DNA from: CAVYTF01 sp963771435
GTDB taxonomy: Bacteria; Bacteroidota; Bacteroidia; Chitinophagales; Chitinophagaceae
Assembly: GCA_963771435.1 (NCBI GenBank)
Contig: CAVYTF010000008.1
Span: forward strand, 143,588-207,587
Length of the DNA: 64,000 bases
Reading direction: 5' to 3'
The notes under the pieces were generated by a model. That model saw only the letters and a list, made by a program, of their open reading frames with translations, was not told the DNA's origin and made no database searches. Positions 1 through 8,274 of this stretch are shown here, one piece after another (position 1 is the stretch's first letter; each line of letters starts with the position of its first letter). Position numbers and translations under genes: made by a program.

Positions 1-1227
1 GGGTTATTTTTAAGGCGATGATGCCATATTAAACAGCCATCCCCATAACTTAAGAACCGGAACTGATGGTGAAGTGCATAGTTATAGATAGACTTCCACT
101 CCTTCCCTGCAACAGCCGCCACAAGCAATAGCAAAGTAGATCTGGGCTGATGAAAATTTGTGAAGATCGCATTACCAACTCTTAGCTGATAACCGGGAGC
201 GATAAGCAGCCGTGTAGTAGCTGTAAGGTTTTCTATATTATTAGCATTCATCCAATCCAAAACATTTTGCAGCGCATCATGAGCAGAAATATGCTGGGGC
301 AATTCATACGCCTCCCACTGAGAAATTGATAGTTTATCAATGGCTCCCTGCGAGATCTTTACACCTATCCAGTACAAACTCTCAATAGCTCTCAGGGACG
401 TTGTACCTACTGCGATGATGTTGTTACCAAGGTTTTTTATCAAGTTCTCTATTAATTGTTTATGCACAGAAAAGAACTCGGAATGCATATCATGAGATAC
501 AATATCATCCTTTACCGGTTTAAACGTACCCGCACCCACATGAAGCGTTATAAAAGCAGTTTGTATCTGTTTAGCTTTAAGTTTAGTGAAGACTCTTTCG
601 GTAAAATGCAAGCCAGCAGTTGGCGCCGCCACTGAACCATCATGTTTGGCATAGATAGTTTGATAGGTTTCCTTATCAGTTTCTTCCGCTTCGCGGGATA
701 AATAAGGCGGCAGCGGAACAGCACCTGCAAGATGCAGTATATCTCCAAAGCTGATATCATCAGCATTCCAGGAAAACTCTATTAAGAAATGGTCATGCTG
801 CTTGTTTATTTTGCGCGCCTGTAGCTCTATTGTTTGGGCCTGATCCAGAATGTTTTTAATCAAAGCCTCTCCTTTCCATTTCTTAGCGCCCCCAACGAGG
901 CACTTCCAATATACTTTTTGTTTCTGGTTAAGAGCAGTTGTAATATCAGTATATCTTTTATCCGGCTCAAGACAAAACAATTCTATCCTGCTCCCTGTAG
1001 ATCTCTTCAATAGTAATCTCGCCTGGACGACCCTAGTATTATTAAAGATCAGTAAAGAATTTTTTGGGAGATGGTTATCAAGGTTAAAATATACATCCTC
1101 TTCTATCGCTCCCTGATCATAAACCAATAATTTACTTTCGTCCCTGTTGCGCAAAGGATATTTTGCAATGAGTTCTACAGGTAAAGCATAATTAAAATCC
1201 TCGAATCAATAAGTCTTTTGGATGCAT
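1..1227 (-). CDS. queA: S-adenosylmethionine:tRNA ribosyltransferase-isomerase QueA (3' end outside window, frameshifted near start)
   Basis: QueA transfers and isomerises the ribosyl part of SAM onto 7-aminomethyl-7-deazaguanine in tRNA, giving epoxyqueuosine in the cytoplasm. The minus-strand translation shows the family signatures in order: an N-terminal DFNYALPVELIAKYPL block, NNTRVVQARLL, a PLPPYL motif, VAAPTAGLHFT, TLHVGAGTFKPV, VGTTSLRAIES and, near the window edge, FLSYGDGCLI. Only a few C-terminal codons are missing. The natural start (MHPKDLLI) lies 13 nt after the lpxA stop, suggesting one operon. Between codon 8 and the DFNYALP block one extra base (about 1203) puts the ATG out of frame and creates a stop at codon 12. 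This is probably a sequence error, because the rest of the reading frame is intact. Identity is near certain; the state of the start is not. Confidence 0.93.
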
Positions 1228-1240
1228 CAGGTTTAGGCTG

Positions 1241-2038
1241 TTAATCTTCTTCAACAGAGCCCATAGTGTAGCGTTTAATGATGCCTCTACCACTTTCTCT
1301 TATAAAAGTGACTATTTCATCCCTTTCATCACTGGCAGGCAATTCTTCTTCAATGTATTCCAACGCCTGGCTTATATTCATGCCCTTGCTGTAAATAACA
1401 CGGTAGACATCAAGTATATGATTAATCTGGTTAAGAGAGAACCCTCTACGTTTAAGCCCTACGCTGTTCACGCCTCCATAACTCAAGGGGTTGCGTACTG
1501 CTTTGATGTAAGGAGGTACATCTTTAGTGACCAAACTGCCGCCACCAATATAAGCATGCTGGCCTATGTGTACAAACTGGTGTACTGCACAGACGCCTGC
1601 AATCCAGCACCAATCGCCCATAACTACATGCCCTGCTATTTGTGAACTATTGCTTATGATGCAATTATTACCAACAATACAATCATGTGCAAGGTGGCTG
1701 TAAGCCATAATGAGACAGTTATTGCCTACAGTTGTTTTTAACCTATCGCTAGTACCCCGGTTTATTGTTACAAACTCACGTATGGTGGTATTGTCACCTA
1801 TTTCCACATAGGTCTTTTCACCATCGAACTTTAGGTCCTGAGGGATGGCTGCGAGGACAGCGCCGGGGAAGATGCGACAGTTTTTACCGATGCGGGCGCC
1901 TTCCATAATAGTCACATTGCTGCCTATCCAGGTGCCTTCGCCTATTTCCACATCGTGGTGAATTACAGTGAAAGGGTCAATCTTTACGTTCTGTGCCAGC
2001 TTGGCGTTGGGGTGGATATAAGTATGGGGATGAATCAT
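1241..2038 (-). CDS. lpxA: UDP-N-acetylglucosamine O-acyltransferase LpxA
   Basis: First enzyme of lipid A synthesis: it moves a 3-hydroxyacyl chain from ACP to the 3-OH of UDP-GlcNAc in the cytoplasm. The protein is a left-handed beta helix built from hexapeptide repeats (IHPNAKL, VKIDPF, VEIGEG, ARIGKNC and so on), with the SHLAHDC segment carrying the catalytic histidine and a helical C-terminal domain (ISQALEYIEEEL). I place the start at MIHPHTYI (265 aa), matching the family N-terminus; an upstream ATG eight codons earlier would add an atypical leader. It precedes queA by 13 nt. The lpxD gene of the same pathway lies far away, near 38-39 kb, so the lipid A genes are dispersed here. Confidence 0.96.
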   Translation of the reverse strand: MIHPHTYIHPNAKLAQNVKIDPFTVIHHDVEIGEGTWIGSNVTIMEGARIGKNCRIFPGAVLAAIPQDLKFDGEKTYVEIGDNTTIREFVTINRGTSDRLKTTVGNNCLIMAYSHLAHDCIVGNNCIISNSSQIAGHVVMGDWCWIAGVCAVHQFVHIGQHAYIGGGSLVTKDVPPYIKAVRNPLSYGGVNSVGLKRRGFSLNQINHILDVYRVIYSKGMNISQALEYIEEELPASDERDEIVTFIRESGRGIIKRYTMGSVEED

Positions 2039-2572
2039 GAAATTCTTTGCGATGAGGCGCAAAAATAAAGTTATTCAATTAATAATAACGTGCGTTCGGG
2101 ATAGAGGGGGCAAAAAGATGATAGATAGAGGAATAATAAACGGAATAAATCTTGTATATTTACCAAGCTACTTAATTTGCTATTTTTTGCTATCTGCACG
2201 GTTAATTTCCCTCAATAATATAGGCATAAAAGACGAAGGATGAACGAAGGCCTGACGCAAGACCAGCGAGAGTATGTGGGTATTGGGCCTAGTTTGCGAT
2301 AAAGTAACCATGAAGGTGGGTGGGAGTAGGAATGAGTTTAATGAAGCATAGAGGGCAAAAGAGAGCTTTTCAGGGACGGGGGGTATTGACTGCTAAGCTT
2401 AATTTGTTGCTTAAGTGGAACTTAGGTTGACAATAAGCAATGCAAAAGGACTTGATATTTTATGAATTATTGCCAGTTATACTTTAAATAAATATTCACA
2501 TTTTGCAGGCAAATGCATAAAAATTATTAATCATTTATTGTCCTCCTTACCTGATCGCTGCGAGCTTGGTTA
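2039..2572. other. Intergenic stretch, no gene recognised
   Basis: About 530 bp between the lpxA start and the adaptor gene stop. A 68-codon open frame at 2037-2243 overlaps the lpxA start and has no recognisable family or composition. One word here, GGTGGGTGGGAGTAGG near 2316, resembles the GGTGGGAGTA words flanking the 11-bp arrays at 28.0 and 49.5 kb. No hairpin terminator or RNA gene was recognised. Confidence 0.5.
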
Positions 2573-3949
2573 TTAAGGCTTTTTAAAATCTTTTATCAGT
2601 TCGTCTTTGGTTACTATTTTTACTTTTGTACTGTCGGAGAGGGTTTTGCTGACTACGTCGTAAGGGCCGGTTATGACGGTATCTCCCTGGTGTATGCCAC
2701 TGAGGATCTGTATATAATTTAAGTCCTGTATGCCTGTGGTTACGGGGAACTTTTTTACCCTGCTGTCTTTGCCAAATACAAATACAACTTCCTGTATATC
2801 ATCTGAACCGGTGGTTTGGTCATTGTTATTCTGAGCATCAGAACCAGTATTATGAACATCGTTCACTTTGGAGTTATCGATGCTTTTGCCACCTTTATCG
2901 CGCACAGTTACAGCATTTAATGGAACTGACAGGACATTTGTGAGGGTTTTTGTTTGTATGTCTGCACTGGTGCTCATATCCGGCCGGAAGGGAAATGACC
3001 TATGCGGAATAACGAGATCACTATAGCTTTCGGGAAGCAGGCGGATGTGTACCTCATAATTTGTAACGGTAGTTGAAGATGCGCTGCTTGTGGTGGAAGT
3101 GGTGGTTGGGTTGGCTATTTTATAAACAATGCCTTTGAATTTGCGGTTGTTATATGCATCTACCTGCACAATGGCACTGTCGCCGATCTTTACTTTTGGT
3201 ATGTCATTTTCACCAACATCAACCTGTGCTTCAATGCTGCTGAGGTCGGCGATGCGCATAATTTCTGTGCCGGTCATTTGGGCTGTACCTACTACGCGTT
3301 CGCCTTTTTTTACTTCGAGCAGGCTTACCACACCATCCATTGACGCTGTGATAGTGGCTTTGCCAAGGGTTTTATCGGCACTGTTTAAATTAGCCATGGC
3401 GCTTTGGACACCTGCCTGACTTGCCTTAATGTTTTGTTGTGCGGCGGCATAATTGGCCTTTGCGGCAAAATATGCCTGTTGTGATTGTTCAAACTCTGAC
3501 TGAGAAACCACTTTTTGCTCAACCAATGTTTTTTCGCGATTGTAGGCTGCCTGAGTCTGGTCTAAGGTTGCTTTTAATGCATCAAGCTGGGCTGTAGAAT
3601 TATCAGCCTGTGCCTGCGATTGGGCGACTCCTGCGGCTGCCTGATCCCGCGCAGCGGTATAAACATCAGCATACACCTTGCAGAGTACCTGTCCCTTTTT
3701 TACCGTATCGCCTTCGGCTACATCCAGTTCCACGATCTGCCCCGAGATATCAGAACTTACTTTTACTTCGACCTCAGGATATATTTTGCCACTGGCAGTT
3801 ACTGTTTCGGTTATGGTACGGTTCATGACTTTTTCGGCAGTAACTTTTGTGCCTTCATCTTTGCCAAATACTCCTGCCTTGCTTAATACGAGCAATAATA
3901 CCACAATTACTACAAGGCTTATAATTACCCACTTCAGTTGCTTATTCAT
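2573..3949 (-). CDS. Efflux periplasmic adaptor (HlyD/MacA type membrane fusion protein)
   Basis: Periplasmic adaptor linking an inner-membrane exporter to a TolC-like channel. Residues 7-24 form an N-terminal membrane anchor. A first biotinyl-lipoyl half follows (SSDISGQIVELDVAEGD), then a long alanine/glutamine-rich hairpin coiled coil (about 90-190), the second lipoyl half (ITASMDGVVSLLEVKKGERV), a beta barrel, and a membrane-proximal domain near the C-terminus. The length, 458 aa, is somewhat above the usual ~400 because of an N/D/S/T-rich insertion around residues 350-385. It lies about 80 bp downstream of the TolC-like gene and presumably shares its transcript. The ABC permease/ATPase (MacB type) usually found next is absent; lpxA follows instead. 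Substrate unknown. Confidence 0.88.
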   Translation of the reverse strand: MNKQLKWVIISLVVIVVLLLVLSKAGVFGKDEGTKVTAEKVMNRTITETVTASGKIYPEVEVKVSSDISGQIVELDVAEGDTVKKGQVLCKVYADVYTAARDQAAAGVAQSQAQADNSTAQLDALKATLDQTQAAYNREKTLVEQKVVSQSEFEQSQQAYFAAKANYAAAQQNIKASQAGVQSAMANLNSADKTLGKATITASMDGVVSLLEVKKGERVVGTAQMTGTEIMRIADLSSIEAQVDVGENDIPKVKIGDSAIVQVDAYNNRKFKGIVYKIANPTTTSTTSSASSTTVTNYEVHIRLLPESYSDLVIPHRSFPFRPDMSTSADIQTKTLTNVLSVPLNAVTVRDKGGKSIDNSKVNDVHNTGSDAQNNNDQTTGSDDIQEVVFVFGKDSRVKKFPVTTGIQDLNYIQILSGIHQGDTVITGPYDVVSKTLSDSTKVKIVTKDELIKDFKKP

Positions 3950-3970
3950 AATTATTTTAATTGATGATCA

Positions 3971-4010
3971 GTTGATCGGTTGATTAGTTGATTTGTTGAG
4001 TGGTTGACCG
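3971..4010. repeat. Five tandem copies of an 8-bp word
   Basis: Between the TolC-like and adaptor genes the sequence is five consecutive octamers: GTTGATCG, GTTGATTA, GTTGATTT, GTTGAGTG, GTTGACCG. GTTGA is constant and the last three bases vary. Nothing suggests that it is translated. Confidence 0.7.
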
Positions 4011-4026
4011 GCATATTGTGCATTAT

Positions 4027-5448
4027 CTAATTGAGCTTTATTCCAAAGCCTTTATAAAACTCAAGCACTTTCATTTTAAATACATAATCGTACCTGGCTG
4101 AAAGGGCGTTGATGGTTGCCGTGAATGCATTGTTTTGAGTGGTGATATAATCTATGGTTGATAATACCCCGATCTCGTACCGCTTTTTTGCAAGGCTGAG
4201 GGCATAGTTTTGTATGCCTTCCGCCTTTACGGTGGCGTTGTATTTTTCGAGGGCGGCCACGGCATTGCTGTATGCCTGGTAAACATTCTGCTGGAGGGTG
4301 ACATTATCCTGTTGGGACTGGAGCTTTAAATTCTCCACATTAAGCCTGCTGCGGTCATAATTGTTCCTTAACTGCCTGTTGTTTGCGATAGGAATGTTTA
4401 ACTGCAACCCAACTGCCTGGCTGAAATTGATATTGCCCACCTGCCTGAAATAACTTGGTTTGCTGTAAACGGGGTTATAATTTGGCGACGTAATATAATC
4501 GCCATTGTGGGTGTATAAGGTATCTGTGCCTAAGAACTGCGTTCCATTGTATTCTTCAAAAGTGCTGGCGTAGTTGCTGCCAAGCTGGCCAAAGAAAGAA
4601 ATTGTGGGATACATGGCGCCGCGGGTGCTTTTTACTGCGTACTCGGCGGCCCTTATGTGCAGGCTGTCTGCCTTTTGAAGGGGCTGGTTATTGAGGGCAA
4701 GGTTATAGACATAAGCGGGCTGCAATTCCGAAAGAGGGTCAATAGGGATCTTGTCGATATCCGGTACAGACACATCAAAAGGAGAGGCGGCATCGAGGTC
4801 GAGCAGGCCCATGAGCCCAATCCTGTTTTGCTCAGCAGTACCGTTTGCAGAAATATAAGTGCTGCTGTCCGTAGCGAGCTGTGCCTCTAACTGCGCTGCA
4901 CTCAGTTCAGGAAGGCTGCCTGCGGTTACCAGCTTTTGTGTATTGTCCAGTTGGCTTTGCGTTTGAGCTATCTGCACTTTGGCAGCGTTGGCCTGTTCAA
5001 TGCTTAAAAGATATTGAAGATATGCGGCAGCGACATTGAGGGAAATATCGTTCCTCACCTTGTTAACGCCAATTTTATAACCCGCCTCGTCTGTAGCCGC
5101 AAAAAGCCGGTTGTTTTTAATGTTGAAAAAATTAAAGAGGGTGACGCCTGTGGTAATTGTATAACTCTGAAAAAATACACTACTCGTGGTGTATTGGTTG
5201 GTGGTAGGGTCAATAGAGCGGCCAAAATTAAAACCGCCCTGTGTGTTAAAGTTGAGTGTGGGTATTATTTGTGCATTGGCGAGTTTGGTTGCCAGCCCGG
5301 CAACGCGCGCCTGTACATCTGCTTCCTTTACTGAAATGTTGTTTTGTATGGCGTAATTGACACAACGCTGAAGATCCCATTTGTTATCCTGCGCTAAGAG
5401 TGTAAACGGCATTGCTACAATAATGAATGCCAAAAAGCATTTTCTCAT
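4027..5448 (-). CDS. TolC-family outer membrane efflux protein
   Basis: Outer membrane channel of a tripartite exporter. A signal peptide (MRKCFLAFIIVAMPFTLLAQ) is followed by two repeats of the outer-membrane-efflux domain. The first runs from WDLQRCVNYAIQNN to about residue 230. The second starts near the YAVKSTRGAMYPTIS segment and ends in the periplasmic helices (about 370-440). The two long alanine/glutamine-rich helical stretches and the beta-strand segments rich in Y, N and T are typical. The length of 473 aa is normal. It leads a two-gene unit with the adaptor at 2573-3949. The start ATG directly precedes the signal peptide. Substrate cannot be told from sequence. Confidence 0.9.
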   Translation of the reverse strand: MRKCFLAFIIVAMPFTLLAQDNKWDLQRCVNYAIQNNISVKEADVQARVAGLATKLANAQIIPTLNFNTQGGFNFGRSIDPTTNQYTTSSVFFQSYTITTGVTLFNFFNIKNNRLFAATDEAGYKIGVNKVRNDISLNVAAAYLQYLLSIEQANAAKVQIAQTQSQLDNTQKLVTAGSLPELSAAQLEAQLATDSSTYISANGTAEQNRIGLMGLLDLDAASPFDVSVPDIDKIPIDPLSELQPAYVYNLALNNQPLQKADSLHIRAAEYAVKSTRGAMYPTISFFGQLGSNYASTFEEYNGTQFLGTDTLYTHNGDYITSPNYNPVYSKPSYFRQVGNINFSQAVGLQLNIPIANNRQLRNNYDRSRLNVENLKLQSQQDNVTLQQNVYQAYSNAVAALEKYNATVKAEGIQNYALSLAKKRYEIGVLSTIDYITTQNNAFTATINALSARYDYVFKMKVLEFYKGFGIKLN

Positions 5449-5675
5449 GAAACAAAAATAACAGAAAGCGGTTCATGCGTATCATAAAATTTAGATGAAC
5501 GGAAAAAATGTTTTGACACAAGGCGAAATGAAGGGGTGAGGATTTTATAGTTGGGTTTGAATGACGGATTTAAGAATGGGAGGGAATTAAAAGAGTTGTA
5601 CTTTTAATTTGAAATCTGTGGTAAGGACGAATAAGGATGTAGTAACTATTCATTTACTATTTTAAAGTATTGCTT

Positions 5676-6503
5676 ATGACCAGCCAGGTAAAATTATTTG
5701 AACAACAAAAAGTAAGGACGCATTGGGATGAAGAAAAAGAAAAATGGTTTTTCTCCATTATTGATGTAATTGAAATCTTAACGGGCAGCCCGAGGGCGCG
5801 AAAGTATTGGAACGCTTTAAAGACAAAGCTTCAGCAAGAAGGGAGTGAGTTGTCCCAAGATTTGGGACAACTGAAAATGCAATCTGCTGATGGCAAGTTC
5901 TATAAAACTGATGTTGCCGATACTGAACAATTGCTCCGCATAATCCAATCCATCCCGTCGCCCAAAGCAGAGCCCTTTAAGCTATGGCTGGCAAGGGTAG
6001 GTTACGAACGTATGCAGGAAATTGCAAACCCAGAACAAAGCCTTGACCGCGCAAGAGAGAACTGGCAGAAACTTGGACGTAGCGAAAAGTGGATACAGCA
6101 AAGGATGACGGGACAGGAGACCCGCAATAAACTAACTGACTACTGGAAAGAAAGTGGTGTACAAAAAAATGATGAGTTTGCATACCTCACTAATATTATT
6201 CACACAGAATGGGCGGGGCTTTCTGTGAAAAAACACAAGGAGCTGAAGGGATTAAAAACACAAAACCTTCGTGACCACATGAGCGAAGCTGAATTAATAT
6301 TTACTGCGCTTGCAGAACTTTCTACAAGGCAAATTGCAGAAACCGAACAGGCGAAGGGCGTGCAACAAAACGCAGTGGCAGGGAAGAAAGGAGGAAAGAT
6401 AGCAAAAGACGCACGGCTTGCTTTAGAAAACAAAACAGGAAGAAAAGTTATAACAGGTGAAAACTTTTTGCCGCCATCAAAAGAAAGTAAGAAATTAAAA
6501 TGA
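5676..6503 (+). CDS. Bro-N domain protein (phage antirepressor-like)
   Basis: 275 aa starting at MTSQVKLFEQQ; a TTG two codons upstream is less likely. The N-terminal ~100 residues match the BRO family N-terminal DNA-binding domain: KVRTHWDEEKEKWFFSIIDV, ILTGSPRARKYWNALK and a central LLRIIQSIPSPKAEPFKLWL block. The rest is lysine/glutamate-rich and helical and resembles the C-terminal part of the chromosomal Bro-N/DinD-like proteins found in Bacteroidota. These are often phage antirepressors, but no other phage gene lies nearby, so this is a solitary chromosomal copy. Its function, perhaps DNA-binding stress regulation, is inferred from the domain only. Confidence 0.82.
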   Translation: MTSQVKLFEQQKVRTHWDEEKEKWFFSIIDVIEILTGSPRARKYWNALKTKLQQEGSELSQDLGQLKMQSADGKFYKTDVADTEQLLRIIQSIPSPKAEPFKLWLARVGYERMQEIANPEQSLDRARENWQKLGRSEKWIQQRMTGQETRNKLTDYWKESGVQKNDEFAYLTNIIHTEWAGLSVKKHKELKGLKTQNLRDHMSEAELIFTALAELSTRQIAETEQAKGVQQNAVAGKKGGKIAKDARLALENKTGRKVITGENFLPPSKESKKLK

Positions 6504-6518
6504 AGCGTTCTTAATTTG

Positions 6519-7841
6519 TCAGACAGTGTTCCTTTTTTTATTGAAGATGAAATAAAGGAGCGTGAAACCAGCGAGCACGCAGATACAGGTTAATGCTGTG
6601 GAGGGTTTATCTATAGCTATGCTAAGCGCTACAAAAATATAGGCGCCGATGAAGATGAGGGGTATGAGCGGGTACATTTTTATCTGGTAAATGCCTGTGC
6701 CATTGAGGTGTTTGGTATGGCGGCGCAGTTTAAAGATGGCTGCACCGGAAGTGGCCATGCCGATGCAATCAAGAAAAATGACGAAGCTGAGGAGGGCATC
6801 GAAGGTTTTGGCAAAGAACAGAATAATGATGCATAAGGCTGCATAAATAGTGAGTGACACTACCAAGACTTCCTTTTGCTTTGTTTTTTTCTGGAGGGCC
6901 TTTGGCAGTACGCCGTCCTCGCTCATAGCGAACATTACACGAGGATTGCTTAATAGCTGGCCGTTGACGTAAGCGAGTACGGATAAAAAGAGTAGGGCTG
7001 AAAAGATGTTGCCGCCAGTGGTTCCAAACATTCTTGAGGCAACCACATGGGCTATTTCGTTTGTGTTCTTTAAATCATCAAAGCCAAGAATTTTGTAGTA
7101 GGAGAAATTGACCAGCAGGTATAGCGAAATGATGATGATGATGCCGAAAAAGATACCACGAGGGATTGTTTTAGGGGCATTCTCTACCTCATTGCCGAAG
7201 TTGATGGTTTGCTGGTAGCCGCCGTAAGTGAAAGAAACTGCCACTAATGCAACGCCGAGGGCGCGTGCCCATTGTAATATTGAGGTTGGCTCCGTAGTAG
7301 TTGCTGTACTGCCAGTATAATAGATGGAAGGCATGAATAAAGCTGCAATGAGTGTGAGAATCATTGCAATCTTAATGAGCATTAAAACGCTTTGCGTTCG
7401 TGCGGTCATTTTTAAGCCTAATAAGTTTACGCCGTAGAAGAGAAAAATGCAGGAGAAGGCGATGAGGGCTTTGCCAACATCTGAAAGCGGCGAGGCAAAG
7501 AATACCTGGCTGATATATCCCGCGCCAATGAGGGCGACACCTGTGAGGGAAGCGGCGTTTGAGATAAGGATGATACAATTGACAGCAAAGGCGATGCTGG
7601 GATGGTAGGTGTAAGAAAACACCCGATAGTAGCCTCCTGTAACGGGAAAGCGGGAACCAATCTCGGCATAGGTTAACATGCCGCATAAGGCAACAACGCC
7701 GCCGAGTATCCATGCTGCGAAGAAGACTGTTGGGCTGTTTGCAGCCTTAGCAGAAGTAGATGCAGTACGGAAAATGCCCATGCCGATGACGAGGCTTACC
7801 ATTACCAATGTGAAATCGAAGAGGCGGAGTTTTTGTTTCAT
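6519..7841 (-). CDS. APC-family amino acid permease
   Basis: Inner-membrane amino acid transporter of 440 aa with about 12 predicted hydrophobic helices. The first helix carries the APC signature (VSLVIGMGIFRTASTSA), corresponding to the substrate-binding unwound GxG region of TM1. A second conserved stretch, GGYQQTINFGNEVENAPKTI, is the TM6/loop consensus of the superfamily. The central NPRVMFAMSEDGVLPK motif also fits. It stands alone on the minus strand, with the Bro-N gene converging on its 3' end. Substrate cannot be assigned from sequence alone. Confidence 0.88.
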   Translation of the reverse strand: MKQKLRLFDFTLVMVSLVIGMGIFRTASTSAKAANSPTVFFAAWILGGVVALCGMLTYAEIGSRFPVTGGYYRVFSYTYHPSIAFAVNCIILISNAASLTGVALIGAGYISQVFFASPLSDVGKALIAFSCIFLFYGVNLLGLKMTARTQSVLMLIKIAMILTLIAALFMPSIYYTGSTATTTEPTSILQWARALGVALVAVSFTYGGYQQTINFGNEVENAPKTIPRGIFFGIIIIISLYLLVNFSYYKILGFDDLKNTNEIAHVVASRMFGTTGGNIFSALLFLSVLAYVNGQLLSNPRVMFAMSEDGVLPKALQKKTKQKEVLVVSLTIYAALCIIILFFAKTFDALLSFVIFLDCIGMATSGAAIFKLRRHTKHLNGTGIYQIKMYPLIPLIFIGAYIFVALSIAIDKPSTALTCICVLAGFTLLYFIFNKKRNTV

Positions 7842-7949
7842 TGTTTATGCCGTACAATTAATTTGGAGGCATAAACTTATAAAGTAAAAATTTAAAAGCA
7901 GAAATAAAATTGAATCATCATTGTCCCAATCCTTACATTTGCCATGTAT

Positions 7950-8165
7950 TTGGTTCGTCCGCCTCCGGCGGAGGATTAAAAGGGAATCCCGTTAAAATCG
8001 GGAGCTATCCCCGTAGCTGTAAATTTCTTGTGAATGGTGAAAGGTGAGTAGTGAGTGTTTTCACTGTTAACGTTTTCATTCACAACTGTTCAAATCTGCA
8101 TACCACTGTTGTATAAACGGGAAGGTGTTGAACAGGAAATAAGCCAGAAGACCTGCCAGATAAAC
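7950..8165 (+). ncRNA. Cobalamin (B12) riboswitch
   Basis: The 5' part reads TTGGTTCG ... GATTAAAAGGGAATCCC, then AATCGGGAGCTATCCCCGTA and GCTGTAA. The 3' part contains the B12 box AAGCCAGAAGACCTGCC at 8141-8157. Order and spacing are those of the cobalamin aptamer. The variable arm between them (8030-8083) is a GTGAATG/CATTCAC hairpin made of GGTGA/GAGTA words. A short palindrome, TCCGCC-TCC-GGCGGA, sits just downstream of the 5' end. It lies about 110 nt upstream of the btuB-like start, so B12 binding should turn off synthesis of the uptake receptor. No clear terminator is seen, which favours translational control. Confidence 0.93.
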
Positions 8166-8274
8166 TCATTCATCGTTAAGCTTTCGGGTGAAAGGCGGCG
8201 GGATATACTATATTTATTTGTATCTCCTTCTTGCACGTGCCCTATTGTTCCCGGTGAATTTATTATAAAGAAAT

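Noticed and set aside
2037..2243. 68-codon open frame starting inside lpxA on the opposite strand
   Set aside because: Antisense to the lpxA start, no recognisable product and no supporting context.
2573..5448. Complete MacAB-TolC exporter
   Set aside because: Only the adaptor and outer membrane channel are present; no ABC permease/ATPase gene is in the window, so the exporter type was not named.
5676..6503. Prophage remnant suggested by the Bro-N antirepressor-like gene
   Set aside because: Neighbours are housekeeping transport genes; no integrase, att repeats or structural phage genes in the region.
8085..8100. tRNA-like GTTCAAATC T-loop word
   Set aside because: It lies inside the cobalamin riboswitch, and no acceptor or anticodon stems can be formed around it.
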